Notes: generated from the letters alone by a model not told the origin. A DNA stretch of 64,000 nucleotides from Rhytidiadelphus loreus (GCA_947034895.1 OX344761.1:40126863-40190862), one strand, 5' to 3'; positions 1 to 13,001 are shown, counted from the first letter of the stretch. Made by a program: numbers and translations.

Positions 1-1640
1 CACATCTTATCAATATACCCTCAAACATCCAACTACTCACACAAATTACCTAGACAAAACTAAGCTTTATTATGCAATTGTTGCAATTTCATATATTCCT
101 AATCAATCACTATGTACAAAGTATGTATCCATGATAACATATTGGAAAATGACAAAACAGATTGCATAGCTAATTCAAGTAATCTGAAAGAATACCACTT
201 ATCCAAATTTGACTATGAACACACACATCCTATCCCCTACTTTCTATACAAAGACAATCAGTCATCACCACACAAGACATCATATAAAGGATCTATTTGT
301 ATTTTCCACACTTTCATGTATAAATTGGAAATTGCTTCAAATACATTACTAACACAACAATTTCCAAGCATTGAAAAATGAATTGATAATTCAACCATTA
401 ATAATTCCTTATTAAATAAATTTTGAACCAACCCTTCTATCTTGAATGCCCCAAATCACATACCTCCTTAAATTCCAATGTGAAAAAATACATGGGTCAA
501 GCCTGCAAATGTCTATTTGGGCCAACACAATCCCCATCCTTACTTCTGGACTTTGTAATCTACAACAAACTGACACATGGATACACTTACTCTTATCTTT
601 CATCCACTTTATAAAACATCAAAATACCATGCATCTAATGACATAATAAAGTAATTAATACACCCTCAATAACATTAATAACATTGCTATTAAATAGGCC
701 ATTTACATCCTACTCAACAAACAAACACTCAAAAGCACTCAAATACTCCCTAATATACACGACCTACCTTAAATAATTATTGCTACAATGAAACTCACTA
801 TCTCCTTTCCTCTTTACCTAATCAATTATCCTAGACCACCTAGACCAAACTTATAGTCTTTCTTCCATTCCTTCAAATATTACTTAGTATAGAATCTCCC
901 TTCTTGTGAAAGATGTAGTTTAGGAGTCACTTTGATTGGCTTCTTGGAGCTCGATGTAAGACCCTAAACAAACAAAATTTTCAAGCACACCGACTATTTA
1001 GAGTGGTTGGAGTAATTTCTTTCTTCCACCTATGTAAATTGAATAGTACAATACTTATTGGTTGAAATAATTTTTTTGATTCATATGAAGTAAGTGTATC
1101 CATAATCATCACTAATAGAAATTGAGCATATTTACAATTATAAAAAATAAATTATTTTTATTGGATCTTACTGGTAAATGAAGGACTTCAACTCACTTTA
1201 ATTATCATGCATTATTTGGACACCATTTGAATAAGTTATAGGATTTTGAAGTATTATCTATAGGTGTATGAAACATCACCACTACAATCTCTTCTCCTGA
1301 TCTAATTGTATACATCTTCAGTAGTCATTGTCTAAATTTTAATATTTTTTTTTGTCCATTTTAGAACCTCAATGTTGTTGTCATTTTAGGAGAATATTGT
1401 TGCCATTTTAGATTGACCCAACATTGTGACCATTTAAGAAGAACATTGTAGTCATTTTAAGTGAGTAAGATGAATAGCAAGGATTCATTTTTTGATTGAT
1501 GTTGGGATGACCTTGGGATGGCCTGGCAACATAGACTTTAAGACAAATTCATCACTACATCATTGGTTGTAAGACACAAGATGAACAAACTTTAGATGTA
1601 AAGTAAGAGGTTATTAGAGCACTCTAGCTCTAAAGGTGTC
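1..1640. other. AT-rich spacer, no gene seen
   Basis: Only short open frames occur and none resembles a known family. There is no convincing splice structure, tRNA or terminal inverted repeat. I see nothing supportable here. Confidence 0.5.
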
Positions 1641-1900
1641 CTCAAACACAAATGTAAATTTTGTTTTCTCATTGCACCAACAATGTACAAATACTGTAGT
1701 GCACATTTTAGAAGGCAGATGCTTTTATTGATCACTACCTTTCAACTTTAAGAATTCCTAACTCATTCTACAAAGCTCCAAAAAAATATGAAACGACTTA
1801 GGTTTGGTGCCGATTCCATATGTCTTTCATGAAAAAATTTGCAAAAATATTTCAAGAAGTTTAACCTCCCCAAATTAATTTTTAGCTCTTAAATGCACAC
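1640..1900. repeat. Dispersed repeat R2, copy 1
   Basis: This stretch matches two others in the window in the same orientation (about 16,580-16,830 and 34,140-34,380). Shared landmarks are a 'caatgtac' start, a 'catttcaacttcaaaa' block, 'aaaatatgaaacgac' and a 'cctccccaaa' block. It has no coding capacity. The family type is unknown. Confidence 0.6.
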
Positions 1901-2621
1901 TTTATGAACCTCTACCTTATGCCAACCTAGAAAGGCTAGAGTTCTTTCTTCATCACCAAATCATAATTGTTAGAAACATATGATTCTACTTCATATTACC
2001 TTTAGACTATTTCTCCTTTCCATTTGTTTATTGAAAATTCTAAAACTCCTTTTTTGTAATTAAGGTAGGAAGTTCATAAAGCTAATCCCTTTAAACCTAC
2101 ATACCTCATCAATGATAGTAATAGATATTTCATGAAACATGTCACTCATTCCTTGATAGGGGACGCATTTAGAACTTCGACAATTTATGGATATCTAACT
2201 TACATTATGAAGGGACATATCATCTACAACTACAAGGCATGTGCTTTCTTTGTATAAAAAAAAGATTCATTTGTTTTAAAGTGTTCTCGTCATTGATACC
2301 AATGCTTCCGTAAACTTGGTAAGGTAACTACATCTAAAATAGCACACTATAAATTCTTGCCTAAAATATACTCCCACTATTCATGAGACTCTATGATCAC
2401 TTTTAGGAACACCTATTTTCAGCACTTTGAAAATCTGTAGTTTATACATATGGTGTCCAAAAAATGCATTCTAAGAGAATCTAAAATTCCCTTTTCTCTA
2501 CCAACAAAAAACCACAAAAAATTCCAATATCATATGGGAACCCATGCAGAAATTGCTTATTTGTGCAATTTTAGGCGTAATTACCATAACTTTGGATTTT
2601 GTTGATATTTCAATCTTATCA

Positions 2622-2907
2622 CATTAGATGTGATTTGGGGGGGCTGGAGGGCCGTTTCAGGCTATTCCCAGCTCCGTTCCCCTGGGCCCCATCGAACGCG
2701 GCTGACAATTCGTTTTTTTTCAAATAAATAAAATAAAATAAAATAAAATTTTAAAGTTCTTAAAATGAAAAACAAAGTTAATTTTTTTATTTTATTTTTT
2801 AAAACATCGACGTGGTAGTCGCTTGGCCAGGTCAGTTTCGTCTAGTTTCGTCCAGTTTTCCACTTGGGAACTCGCGGCCCTTTCCAATAGGGAAATCTCA
2901 TCTAATG
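2622..2907. mobile_element. MITE family M1, copy A
   Basis: The ends form an inverted repeat (CATTAGATGTGATTT at the left; the right end read in reverse gives CATTAGATGAGATTT). Inside are GC-rich shoulders containing an 'aacggagctggga'-type block (here in reverse complement) around an A/T-run core. Copy B (15,002-15,275) is in the opposite orientation and copy C is at 38,441-38,718. It is non-coding. The superfamily is unassigned because no clear target-site duplication is seen. Confidence 0.75.
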
Positions 2908-4488
2908 GCACAAACTCTCTAGTACGTGCAAGTAAGTTTAAATGAAAATTGTACAATCACACAACACATTCCAATTGCATAGTCAGAAATAATCTAAACC
3001 TATTCCGACATATTTTAGTGTTTTTATTATAACATTTCTTTACAGTACCTGCAACATTTCTATCTTTCTTTTTTCTTTGACACGTACCTGCAACATTTCA
3101 TGTCATTGAGAAATAGACAATCATCTAATTCTGAGTTTCTAACTTAACCCCTAAAGGAGTAGGGGTGTTTTTAAAGAAAAATTGTCAAAAGTTGCCATTA
3201 TTTAGTGTATTGACCAAAACTGAAATTTTTTTTTTTTTTGAACTTCCACCATATAAAAGTTTAGGAGACTACTATGAAGATGTATTGAAAAAGGTTCAAC
3301 CATTTGACCACATAGATTAAAAGATTATAACATTTGAAGTTTGAAGTTTTTTTTGTATTCCTATGAAACAAGGTCAACAGACTTTGAGCCTCCTTGGAAT
3401 CAAATTTTTGCTCTTGATGAGTTTGAATCTCTCTACTATTGAGTTCTAAATCTTGTCAAGTACACATGCAAAATTTTAGAAGCAAATATAGAGATAAGCT
3501 TACTCTAAATCACCTTGCAATGCAAGGAGGTTAAGTGAAATGGCAATAGACTAGTCATTTTTTGATGATTTCTTCTGCAATGAGGAAATTTTTTATTTGA
3601 ATCCAAATGGTGAAAATTTAGAAACAAACATTTGGAATATGTGAAAAAAAGTTTCAAGAACTTTGGCTTACAGATTGTAAGATAATAGGGCTTGAAGTTA
3701 AAAGAAAATGTTTCTTTTCAACTCTACCCCAATAACTAACAAAGTTTGACTCCTCTTAGAATGCGATTTGAGAACTAAATTTTTTTTATTTAGGAAAATT
3801 TTATGCCACATTTTATTTATTATATACATCCCAAATTTCAAAAGTCCATGAGATTGCCCGAGTTGCCCCTAAAGTTTAGGGCAACATAACTTCTAATCTG
3901 CATTTGATTGGAAAAAAATGATATTCCTACTAAGGGGGGACATGTTCTCACCTTGAGTCAAAATTTCATGACATTCAACAAAAATTGACTTCTTAGGAAC
4001 TTACCCAAGTTTTCAAGTGTCCATTCAATGGACACTTGATCCTTTAGGGATTGAGGATCAAGGTAGTCAAAATTTCCAAAATTGTGAAGATGTATTATAT
4101 AATGCAACTTAAAAAAATAATTTAATAATGACTCTCAGAAAATAGTTGTAAAGTATAATCCGTAGATCATGTCCATATGCCAACATCAATAAATACACAA
4201 ACCAATATTTCTCAATAATATTTGAAGACAAAAATTAAAAAACTCTTCTAAAATTCATTGTAGATTGAAAATTTGTGTTTTTTACAAGAACATTATCCCT
4301 TCAAGTTCAAAATATAAAATTCTAACCATAGTAATTTTTGAAGAATAAATTTTTTATTTTATTCAAGTAAATTCCTAAAGGTCCTTTTTTGGACTGAAAA
4401 AAATTACTTTGTGAGGTCAAACTTACCAATATCCTTTAAATTTTAGAATATTTGCTAAACAAAATCTTGAGAATCTATATAAGAATTA
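2908..4488. other. AT-rich spacer with repeat remnants
   Basis: Non-coding. Fragments resemble the long ORF-less repeat R1 (for example a 'taacccctaaagga' block near 3,150). No gene is supported. Confidence 0.45.
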
Positions 4489-4915
4489 ACACAAGAATCA
4501 ACAACGCTAACATGTGAGTCTAGAAATGTGAACCTACTAGCCTTGAGCCTAGGTATAAGTAGGTATGCTACAACTATTGAAGGTGTTTATAACATATTTA
4601 CTTATAATATAAGTACTCTATAACCATGAAAGGTGCTTATAACATAGGTACCTATAATATAATTGGGCACCTATAATATAAATATCCTATAACTATAGAA
4701 GGTGCCTATAATATAGGCACATATAATACAAATATCCTATAAACTACGGTATAGAAGGTGCCTATAATATAAGGACATATAATAATATAATATAAATATC
4801 CTATAACTATAGAAAGTGCCTACAATATAGATATCTATGATAGAGGAGCTTAGGCTCTTAGGCTCATGGGCTCAAGATTCTAAGCTCACATACTAGCAAC
4901 CATGACACAAGAATC
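4489..4915. mobile_element. Mutator-type MITE (family MM), copy 1, with 11-bp TSD
   Basis: The element runs from 4,500 to 4,904 and is flanked by a perfect direct repeat ACACAAGAATC (4,489-4,499 and 4,905-4,915). Its ends are inverted: GCTAACATGTGAG at the left, and GCTAGTATGTGAG when the right end is read in reverse. The interior is an array of 'cctataatataggcac'-like units. An 8-11 bp TSD is typical of Mutator-like elements. Related copies lie at 24,341-24,697 and 31,927-32,272, with remnants near 43,085 and 44,391. Confidence 0.82.
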
Positions 4916-6600
4916 TTCAAAAAAGTTGATGGATGGAAAAATAATTTTTTGCATGCTTTGAATGTGTTTGTGCTGATCCATTGTTTCAAATTTGAACACC
5001 TAAGTAGTCCTTTAGGAATTAAGCTAATTTACAACATGTACACAAGAAACACCAATTCAATCTAATCTTTGGTCATGGCATAGTTGTAGAGTGTACAATC
5101 AACACAATAATTGAAAATGACAAAATTGCACTAAACTGATGTTCAATCAATTTTAGGCTCAAATCAAAACTAAATTTTTCATACCATAGTTGGGCAACAA
5201 GGTTGACGAAAAACAATTCTAAAAATATGTACTAATGGTTTTGGAAAATATTTTATAAAAATCCATTGAGAAAAATAAGAATCTTAAATAATTCTATTTT
5301 ATTGAACATCTACTAAATTTTTTTCTAAAACTAATGATCATTCAAAGTAGATGTACGTGTTGACCCTATTTTTCATCTTTAGTATATAGGTAAAGATTGC
5401 AAGTGATTGAGAAATCAACTTACAAATGCAAATGAATTGGTTTTGGAAAATTATCTATTTAAGCCTTTAACTCCATGTAGAGCCAACTTCCATTGGGTCG
5501 AGTATGAGGGATAACACATAGAACTATAGAAGTAGGGGAAGTACATCCAAGTATGGTAAAAAAGAAAGGATAATTCATTTATTTTTCAATAATTTGATTA
5601 ACTTGGTCACTAGGAGCTTCTTGATTTTGGAGCAAGGTTTTGAATAGATTCACATAAAGATGGGAAGAAAGATCACTAGTGAAAATGCATGTTGAAAAAA
5701 TCATGGTTTGACTGCTAGTTTCATCAAAAATACAATTTCTATATTTAGGACTTGAATTTTTTGATTGGTCAAAATTGTGGCTTCTATTGATTTATGGAAA
5801 ATTGAATAAGATCTAGTAATGAGAACACCAACACCTTCTCCAAATAGTAAGTTTTTCAACACTAGGCCAATTCTAAACACTTTGTGCTATTTCTCTTATA
5901 ATTTGTATTTGACCGAAACAATTTTAGTTTTGAATATAAACATTGGAAGACAATCCAATTTTTCTTTTAAATTGAATTTAAAAAAGGGGGGGTTGCTCGA
6001 AAATTTTGCCCGAAGTTGGGCACTGACCCAAAAATGGTCACTTGAGCACTTATGGAATACTAATTGATCTACTTTAAGAACATATTTTTAGCTACCTAAT
6101 TTGACATTGAAACAAAAAATAATAATAACTTTTGCAATATCCTTAAGAATCACTTGCAATGAAGCTATCCTGAAACTTTCATGCACAAAATCCAAAATAT
6201 AAAGTTAATAGAGCTTGCTTGATTTCTTTAAAAGCCCAAAGTAGGCTCTTTAAGCCTTTAAGGAATAAATCATTGTCAAAGAACAAAATATATCACTAGA
6301 TATCCCTTGCAAAATTTTGTATTGCTTTTGAAAGATAAAATCCCTTAAAGAATCCCTAATTGGAAACTTGTTCTTGTATTGAGCAAGGGGCAATTTTGTA
6401 AATTAGGGAAGCAATACTCTTCAAAGATTTTGTAGTGATTTTGTGATTTCACCCATTGCAAAATGAAAAATATACCCCCAAATATTCCCTCAAAAAAATT
6501 CTATTGCTTTAACCAATAAGGTAGGGATCACCCAAATGCATCAAGTGCCTTAAAAGTGCTATGTGAATAGATGTTCTCATCATGTACATCTCCTACATCA
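4916..6600. other. AT-rich spacer, no gene seen
   Basis: No recognisable coding sequence, RNA gene or bounded mobile element. Low-complexity A/T runs predominate. Confidence 0.45.
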
Positions 6601-6601
6601 A

Positions 6602-6794
6602 TAGAGTTAATTATAAAGTGTGTGCGATGAGGGACCAAGAGCCAGAGTTTGAAAATAACATAGGATGAAATTCTTTGAAGCATTCAAACTTGGTTTGATG
6701 GAGTTTGGTGTCGTGTTTCTTTAATTCTATTTTTAATTAAACCTTCCTTTGACACCCTTTCTACAAATTGGGGTTACTTTTATGATTAACTCTA
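6602..6794. mobile_element. MITE family M6, copy 1
   Basis: Terminal inverted repeats are TAGAGTTAATTATAAAG at the left and its near-complement TTTTATGATTAACTCTA at the right. Related copies are at 35,026-35,224 and 21,283-21,902, the latter carrying a nested insertion. Non-coding. Confidence 0.7.
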
Positions 6795-7079
6795 ACATGT
6801 ACCTATTGTTGGTTGAAGAAAAGACTATTCTAAAACATCTTCCAAAAAAAACTCTTAACCCTAGTAACTTATGTATTTATTTAGTATCCAAATGAAATGA
6901 TGCATTCTTTCATGCATTGAAATCTCCTTGGGTTTTCCAATCCAATTAGAATATAATTCTTTAATATTTTTCTAATAAGTAAAAAATTACATAGTAGAAA
7001 AAGTGGGCGCTTTTAGGTGTCCCTACCTCCAAAAATCACGACTGGGACCTTGTCCCCCAAACTGAGGGGCGGTTTTAGT

Positions 7080-8547
7080 AAGTTGGGGCCCTACACTCGT
7101 GTTCCCCTCAGAATAGACGCCCTCGCAACCTGACAGGTGTCCACACCCAGCCCCCTCACTCTCTGCCGTCGACGTCGTCCCCGACCCCATCCCCGTCCGT
7201 CGTCGCCGTCGCCGTCGCCGTCCGATTCGTCTCTCTCTCGAGCGCAACACCCGCACGCACGCCACCATAGTGGACTCTTCGCAGACCTCCTTCAAAGCCC
7301 CTGTCTGCCTATTATTGATTCTGCCGGTATCCACTGAACGATTGCAAGCTTGCTCCGTGTCCCCCAATTTCCCAACTTCGCACCATCTCCGCCTTACAGT
7401 AGTCGCTTACCGTCGTTCCTTACAGTGACTACCTTACAGTAGTCGCATCTCTGCTCTCACCATCGCCATTTTGTAGCTCAATTGGGACGTTTGGGAACCA
7501 AACACACACACACACACTCACACACACAGGTAGTCGAGATTGCGTGCTTTTAGTGGTGTACGCGCTTTGGTTGTTCTCTGGTTTCACTCGCCGTGATTTC
7601 CATTTTGTTTTTGCTAGATTAGAATAGTTCGGAACCATCTTTGTGGCAATTGTGTGCATTTTTGTGGAAGGTGCAGGGGTTAGTCGAATGGAGAGCGATT
7701 TTAATTTGTTTGCTTTCTGTCGTTTTGGGTTTGTTGGATGGTTCGGAAAGGTTCCCAATTCTCGGTAGTTTATGTTTTTTTCTTTTTGCATGGGGTTTGG
7801 GTGGAAGTGTTGTCGGTTTCGCGAATTGGGGCAACACTGGTAAATCCTCATGTGGTTGGAGAGGCGTGGGTGGTGGGTTTCTAGAATTGGTTTGTGGTTT
7901 CGTTGGGCACGAGGGTAGAATTTGGAGGTGATTGGGGAGTTTAGAAATTGGGGTTTCGAAAGTTGCAGTGGTTTGGGTGTCAATACGCTCTTTCGTGCGG
8001 GAGGTTCCTGTCTTCGTTTCGGTTTTCTTGAGGGGGTGATTCGTTTATATGCTTTCTTTTCTAAAACCTAATTCGCAGAAAATTTCGCCACTTGGTAGAG
8101 AATTATGTGTATGAAGGTACTCTCGATCCCGGTTTCCGCTTTTGATTTGGTTAACAATCTTGGCTTTAAGGGATTAGTATGCTTTTTGCAGTTGACGAGA
8201 TGAGTTTTTGGCTCTTTGTTTTGGTTTCTTTTATAGGGTATTGTGTCGGTATAGGTCGTTGCTTTGACTGGAGGTCTTGAAATGTTGGTCTTAGTCTTCT
8301 GTTCTTCCACAACTGTCTCTCAACTTTTGCCTCTGAGGTTATTGAAACAGTTGGATTATTGCTCCAACACGATAAACTGAGACGACAGTAAGCTTGATTG
8401 TTGCTCACTCTTCCTGACAGTACTACTATTCTCTCTTTTTAGTACTTACAGGGCCTTACATGTTTTGGGACACTATGCGTGCAGGCCAAGATTGAAATTA
8501 ATTAAGGACTTTCTGCAAAATTCAACCTGACATCGGAGTAAACGATC
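7080..8547 (+). promoter_or_regulatory. Promoter and 5' leader region of the F-box/LRR gene
   Basis: Composition shifts sharply from AT-rich spacer to GC/CpG-rich DNA at about 7,080. The region holds a GTC/GCC trinucleotide run (7,190-7,225), three related 'cttacagta/gtgactac' motifs (7,395-7,445) and a CA microsatellite (about 7,501-7,528). It ends at the ATG at 8,548. This is the expected position of the transcription start and of a long leader, possibly with a leader intron. I cannot fix the start site from sequence alone. Confidence 0.55.
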
Positions 8548-11500
8548 ATGGATTCCGATTCGGAATCAATTGATTCTAGAGAAGGTAACTAATGACTAAC
8601 CCTTCCTGCCATTTCCTTCCCATTTCACACATTTAAGTTAATTAATGAGCTTCCCTTTTCTTGAGCTAATGGATGACTTTATTTGTGAGCCCTTGTGTAG
8701 ATTCTGGCTCTTTTAATATCACGTGCATTTAATGCCTTGCAAGGGCTTAACCTAAGATGTTAAAGGGACCTGTATCACATCAGATTCCCATTCAGTAATG
8801 CCCGGTTTCTTCTCTAGGAGTTTACCTTCTGATAGTGTGCTATGTAGAAGTACATTTAAAATGTTGTAAATTGCCTAGTTTGTAGTTTGGTTGTCGTTGT
8901 GGAGTAACTGGAAACGAGATTACGAGAACAAACGTTCGGTTGCCTGACCAGAAGCTGTGTACCTTGTCAATGGATCATCCATTAATGCCCATTTTCTTCT
9001 CTACGAGTTTGTCTTTTGATAGTGTGCTATGTAGAAGTACGCACTTAAATGTTACAAATTGTCTAGTTTGTAGTTTGGTTGTCGTTATGGAGTACCTGGA
9101 AACGAGATCACGGTAAAAAAACTGTTTGATTTTCCTGACTAGAAGCTGTGCATTTTGACAATAGGTCAACTACTGGACATGCGAGATTTAACCGACTATG
9201 GTTCCGATCGAAGAACTTGTGAAGAACGACATCCATCAAATTTGCAATTAGCTGAGAAAGTGGAAAGACCCGTCCATGATTCCTCCCTGCTATCCCAATT
9301 TTTCTGGGGCCCAGACGACGAGGAAATGGAATCCCGACCTCCAGAGAGGAAACGGAGATGGAAACGGTATGCGAAGATGCGAGGTGCAGCAGCCAAACTT
9401 AATGCCGGTGAAACGTCGGATAAGTGTAATACCACCCATTGGCATGACCTTCCAATGGAGCTTCTGGTGCGAGTCCTCACATTGGTGGATAACCGAACGG
9501 TGGTAACTGCGTCAGGAGTGTGTCGTGGGTGGCGAGAGTCGGTTGGCCAGGGCATCCATGACCTTTCGTTCTCATGGTGAGTTTTCACATATCCTCAGTT
9601 TAAGCATGATTGTGGGGTTGAGGATACTATTTGCATCACTTTAAGCATTTTATGTAACATAAGTGTAAGTGTGACATTTGTAGAACGTAGACGACGATAC
9701 TATATATCGTCATCTTAAGCACTCCCAACATATGTAGGAACGGGATTGTTGTATAAGGTGGAGCATACTATTTGTGTCACTTTTAAGCATTTTTACATAT
9801 GTAGGAGTGTGATATTTGTAGAACGTAGACGATACTATTTGAGTCACCTTAACTCTGAAGTCCATAATTTGGAGTCAGAGCTGAGTTCCGTGTAACCAAG
9901 CGTATTAGAAGGAGAGGAGTTGTTGTCAATATGAGACGGGATCAGGTCCTAACGAACCTGATTATAATCAAGCTATGAGATAAAAGCTAATTCTAAGAGT
10001 GGTGTGTCAAGCAGGTGTGGACACAGTGTGAGCAAGTTGGTTCATTCCGTAGCCCCAAAATTTCCTCGCCTCCAGCTCTGTAGACTGAAGAGGTGTATCT
10101 ACTTGAATGACGCAGCAATGCAGACCGCTTCCCAAAATTGGCCTGGACTAAAAACCCTAGAACTCAGTGACGGCCTCAGATTGACTGACGCCGCGTTGTT
10201 CGCCTTAGCAAATGGATGTCCAATGTTGGAGAAATTAGATTTAAGTGGCTGTGTGGGCATTTCAGAAGCCGGACTTCTGGCTATCGTGCAGAAATGCAAC
10301 AATTTGCGGCATCTGAATCTCTGGGGATGCAATAATGCTGGTACCGATAAAGTATTGCAGGTACATGGGCTTACTACACTAAAAACTGTATCAGTTAGTG
10401 TCACCCATACTGACTACGTACTCAAGGCTATATCGTTTTACTCTTGATGAATATTCTTACGAAGAGCATAGATACCAATAATATTCAAGGAGGAGGATCT
10501 CTACAAAAAAATAGTTGGTAAAACCATGCATCAAGAGTAAAAATTTATAGCATTTTTAAACGAATTAGTGTAGGTGACACTTGATGCAGTTTTCAGCGTA
10601 TATCTCCACTAATCACTTGTTTCTGTTCTACTGTATTTGGAGCTCTAGTGTGAAAAGGGGTGTTTAAATGTTGTCCAGTTGACTGACCTTGAGAGTTCCC
10701 CGCTATTTGTAGGCGCTGGCTAGGCATTGCAAAGCGCTTCAGTCGCTCAACTTGGGGTGGTGTGGACGAGTCACCGACAAAGGAATCTTAGCGTTTACAC
10801 GTGGATGCTCAGACTTGAGAGTAATCGACTTGTGTCGCTGCAATAGTATTACAGGTAGAATCAAAAACTTTTTCATCATGTTGTGGTTGAAGCCATATGA
10901 CTGATACACCAAAGATTTTAAAGCAGGGATAACATAAAGGGTATTTGATGTGTTCTGGGTGAGGTGGTGTGCAACTGCAAATATAAGTGCGCACCTTTGA
11001 TCAAACCTTTTTGATGCTGTAGAAGGTAGAGGATACTAAAAGCATTAGGGCCATTATTTGTTCTCTAATTTTGATTATTAATCGATATTTTGTAGGGATA
11101 TCTTTTGTAAGACCTGATGGTGGTGGCTGCAGGTCAAAGTATTGTTGCCATTATTTAACCATCAGTTTTAATACTAACTTGCTCTTCAGTAGTACTATCT
11201 GTTCTAAAACCCTGCGGTGGTGGTGGTGGTGGTGGTGGTTGCATGCCAATGTGTGATTGCCATTATTTAATCGTCTGTTTTGACAATGACTTGATCTTTA
11301 GTAGTGCTATCTGTTCTAAAACCCTGTGGTGTTTGTTCTTGCAGATCAGAGTGTAATTTACTTAGCAGACAACTGCCACTACTTGTGCGCCTTGGGCCTC
11401 TCTACCTGCCCCAACCTAACAGACATCTCCATGTACGCCCTGATCGAGAGCAAGAATTCCGTGGGCTCCCAGAAGTCCAGAGGCAAGCGCCAGCGCTTCT

Positions 11501-11892
11501 CCGTGAAGCACCTGGACCACCACCTGTCGTCCGACTTCCGAGTGCCCCTGCGACACAGCAAGATCCACACCACCAGCAGCTGCAGCAGCAGCGGCAGCAC
11601 CTGCAGCGACGCCAGCAAGCTCCCCATCAAGCGCGAGGGCTTGGACACTCTGTTAGAGGAGAATCCCAACCAACATGGCTTGGTGTGTCTCAACGTCAGC
11701 CACTGCGACACATTGTCCGCCAAGGCCGTGCAGGCGGTGTGCGACGCCTTTCCTGATCTACACACTTGTGCAGAACAGCAGTCGCTCGTGACCAGTGGGT
11801 GCTTGAACCTGTCTTCGGTGAATTGCGTCTGCGCTATTGAAGCGCGCAGGGATAAGTCCAAACGGGAGAGACGTATGCTGTTTGCTTTGTAA
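8548..11892 (+). CDS. SKP2A: F-box/LRR protein, SKP2A/SKP2B type (five exons)
   Basis: Proposed exons are 8,548-8,584, 9,165-9,576, 10,015-10,360, 10,713-10,854 and 11,345-11,892. All junctions are GT-AG and the phases match, giving 494 residues. The product is the substrate receptor of an SCF ubiquitin ligase. In Arabidopsis, SKP2A/B-type proteins target cell-cycle and root-development regulators; that role is family knowledge. The N-terminus is acidic and basic low-complexity. The F-box spans about residues 104-145 (motif DLPMELLVRVLTLVDNRTVV, then VCRGWR). Cys-containing leucine-rich repeats follow (LDLSGCVGISEAGLLAI; LQSLNLGWCGRVTDKGI; VIDLCRCNSIT). The last exon has a Ser/Cys-rich insertion and the tail HTC..(Q)SLVTSGCLNLSSVNC, as in SKP2A proteins. 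The tiny first exon is chosen because its ATG and phase restore the frame across a good donor. A start inside exon 2 is possible. Confidence 0.88.
8787..9164 (+). repeat. Tandem duplication at the 3' end of F-box intron 1
   Basis: Two ~185-bp copies (8,787-8,975 and 8,978-9,164) share 'gatagtgtgctatgtagaagtac' and 'tagtttgtagtttggttgtcgtt'-type blocks. The second copy ends in the acceptor used (gacaatag). The equivalent position in the first copy reads gtcaatgg, so the AG is lost. Confidence 0.85.
9608..9845 (+). repeat. Tandem duplication in F-box intron 2
   Basis: Two ~100-bp imperfect copies (9,608-9,706 and 9,744-9,845) share 'atactatttg', 'taagcattt' and 'atttgtagaacgtagac' blocks. Non-coding. 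Confidence 0.8.
11105..11345 (+). repeat. Repeated acceptor-like units in F-box intron 4
   Basis: Two ~110-bp units share 'ttgccattatttaa' and 'gtgctatctgttctaaaaccctg' blocks, each leading into a GGT-rich tract. A third partial unit ends at the real acceptor (ttgttcttgcag, 11,333-11,344). The first unit holds a similar sequence (ggctgcag followed by gtcaaagt), which resembles an acceptor plus the start of exon 5. A (GGT)n run lies at about 11,215-11,240. Confidence 0.7.
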
Positions 11893-12022
11893 GACAAATC
11901 CTTCAAATTGTAAAACTCCCGCAATTCAATCAACTCCCCTCCCTCATACATAAAAAATTTATTGACCAGTTGTAGAAAGGTCCATTCTGACTTGGAACTA
12001 ATAGAGTCCCATGTAGTAGGAA

Positions 12023-12251
12023 AGAATGTTCTCCCAATGGATGTCCACGGTGCCACTGACTTTGACTTTTCCCTGGCTGGCTCCCACAAAAGGATGAGAG
12101 CTCACTCTTGTTGGCTTTGAGCTCACATTCCTGGGTCATTAGGAAAGAGAATGTGTCTCCCAATGGATGAGGTCACCTGACTTCCCTGACTGGGTGTCAC
12201 GCATAGGACGAGCTCAATTCTTGGCTTTGAGCTCACATTCCTGAGTCATTT
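12023..12251 (+). repeat. Tandem duplication downstream of the F-box gene
   Basis: Two ~110-bp imperfect copies share 'ctcccaatggatg' and 'ttggctttgagctcacattcctg' blocks. They probably lie in the 3' UTR or just beyond. No polyadenylation signal could be assigned. Confidence 0.75.
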
Positions 12252-12379
12252 ACAGTTTATGGGGATCCATACAAGCTGGTATACAATGGTATGCCCGTCT
12301 GGGTCCTGGAGAGTTTTTCATTAGGGACCATGTCTCGATGAGCAGCTGAGAGTTTTTCCAACCTGTGTGACCCTGGAGC

Positions 12380-12412
12380 GATTTGGGAGTTTAGGGTTTA
12401 GGGTTTAAGGGT
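12380..12412 (+). repeat. Short telomere-type repeat tract
   Basis: About three TTTAGGG-type heptamers occur in tandem (gtttagggtttagggttta). This is the plant telomere motif in an interstitial position and is too short to mean a chromosome end. Confidence 0.7.
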
Positions 12413-13001
12413 TCATACTTGAAAAGACTCAGGCTTGGGGTTGCTGCTGCTGAGATGGTTGCAAGGCCTTCCTTCCTTGAGGTATGGAATTCGGAGTAAA
12501 TTGGTGGCACTCACTCCTCTTCACTGACTCCTCTCTTCAAGATCTGCCGACTTGCCTTCGTCTGAGGAAAGGCGAGGATTTTGTTCAAGTATGGGACACT
12601 GTAGATTTATGTACCATTCATTTTCTTCAATTGGAAAAAATGACAACTGCGTGATGAGAAACGATGGGTTTGGTTTACCCTTTGTTCTCTTTAATTTAAG
12701 TCTGAAATTGGGCACTACTTTGAAATTTATTTTTGCAAAATATTGCAAAATACTGACCTTGTATGGTGAAAGCAGAATTGATTTCCATCAAGAAAGTTGT
12801 AGATGAAATTGTCATGTTTCTCCCCCAAAGTAATGAAATCTTGTAGATGATGTTTTTTTGCCTATTTTTTCTGATCAAAGTAAACTGTGTAATCCAGATG
12901 GACAAATGGACAAATAGAGGTTAAAAATTGTGCACATAGGCTTCCTATTGTAGTAATGGAGAGAGGGATTAACTCCGATCATGTTTTATGATTGGTGTAC
13001 A

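Noticed and set aside
11379..12089. 236-codon minus-strand frame opposite the last F-box exon
   Set aside because: The plus-strand exon has clear LRR and SKP2A-tail similarity and fitting splice phase. The minus frame has no family resemblance.
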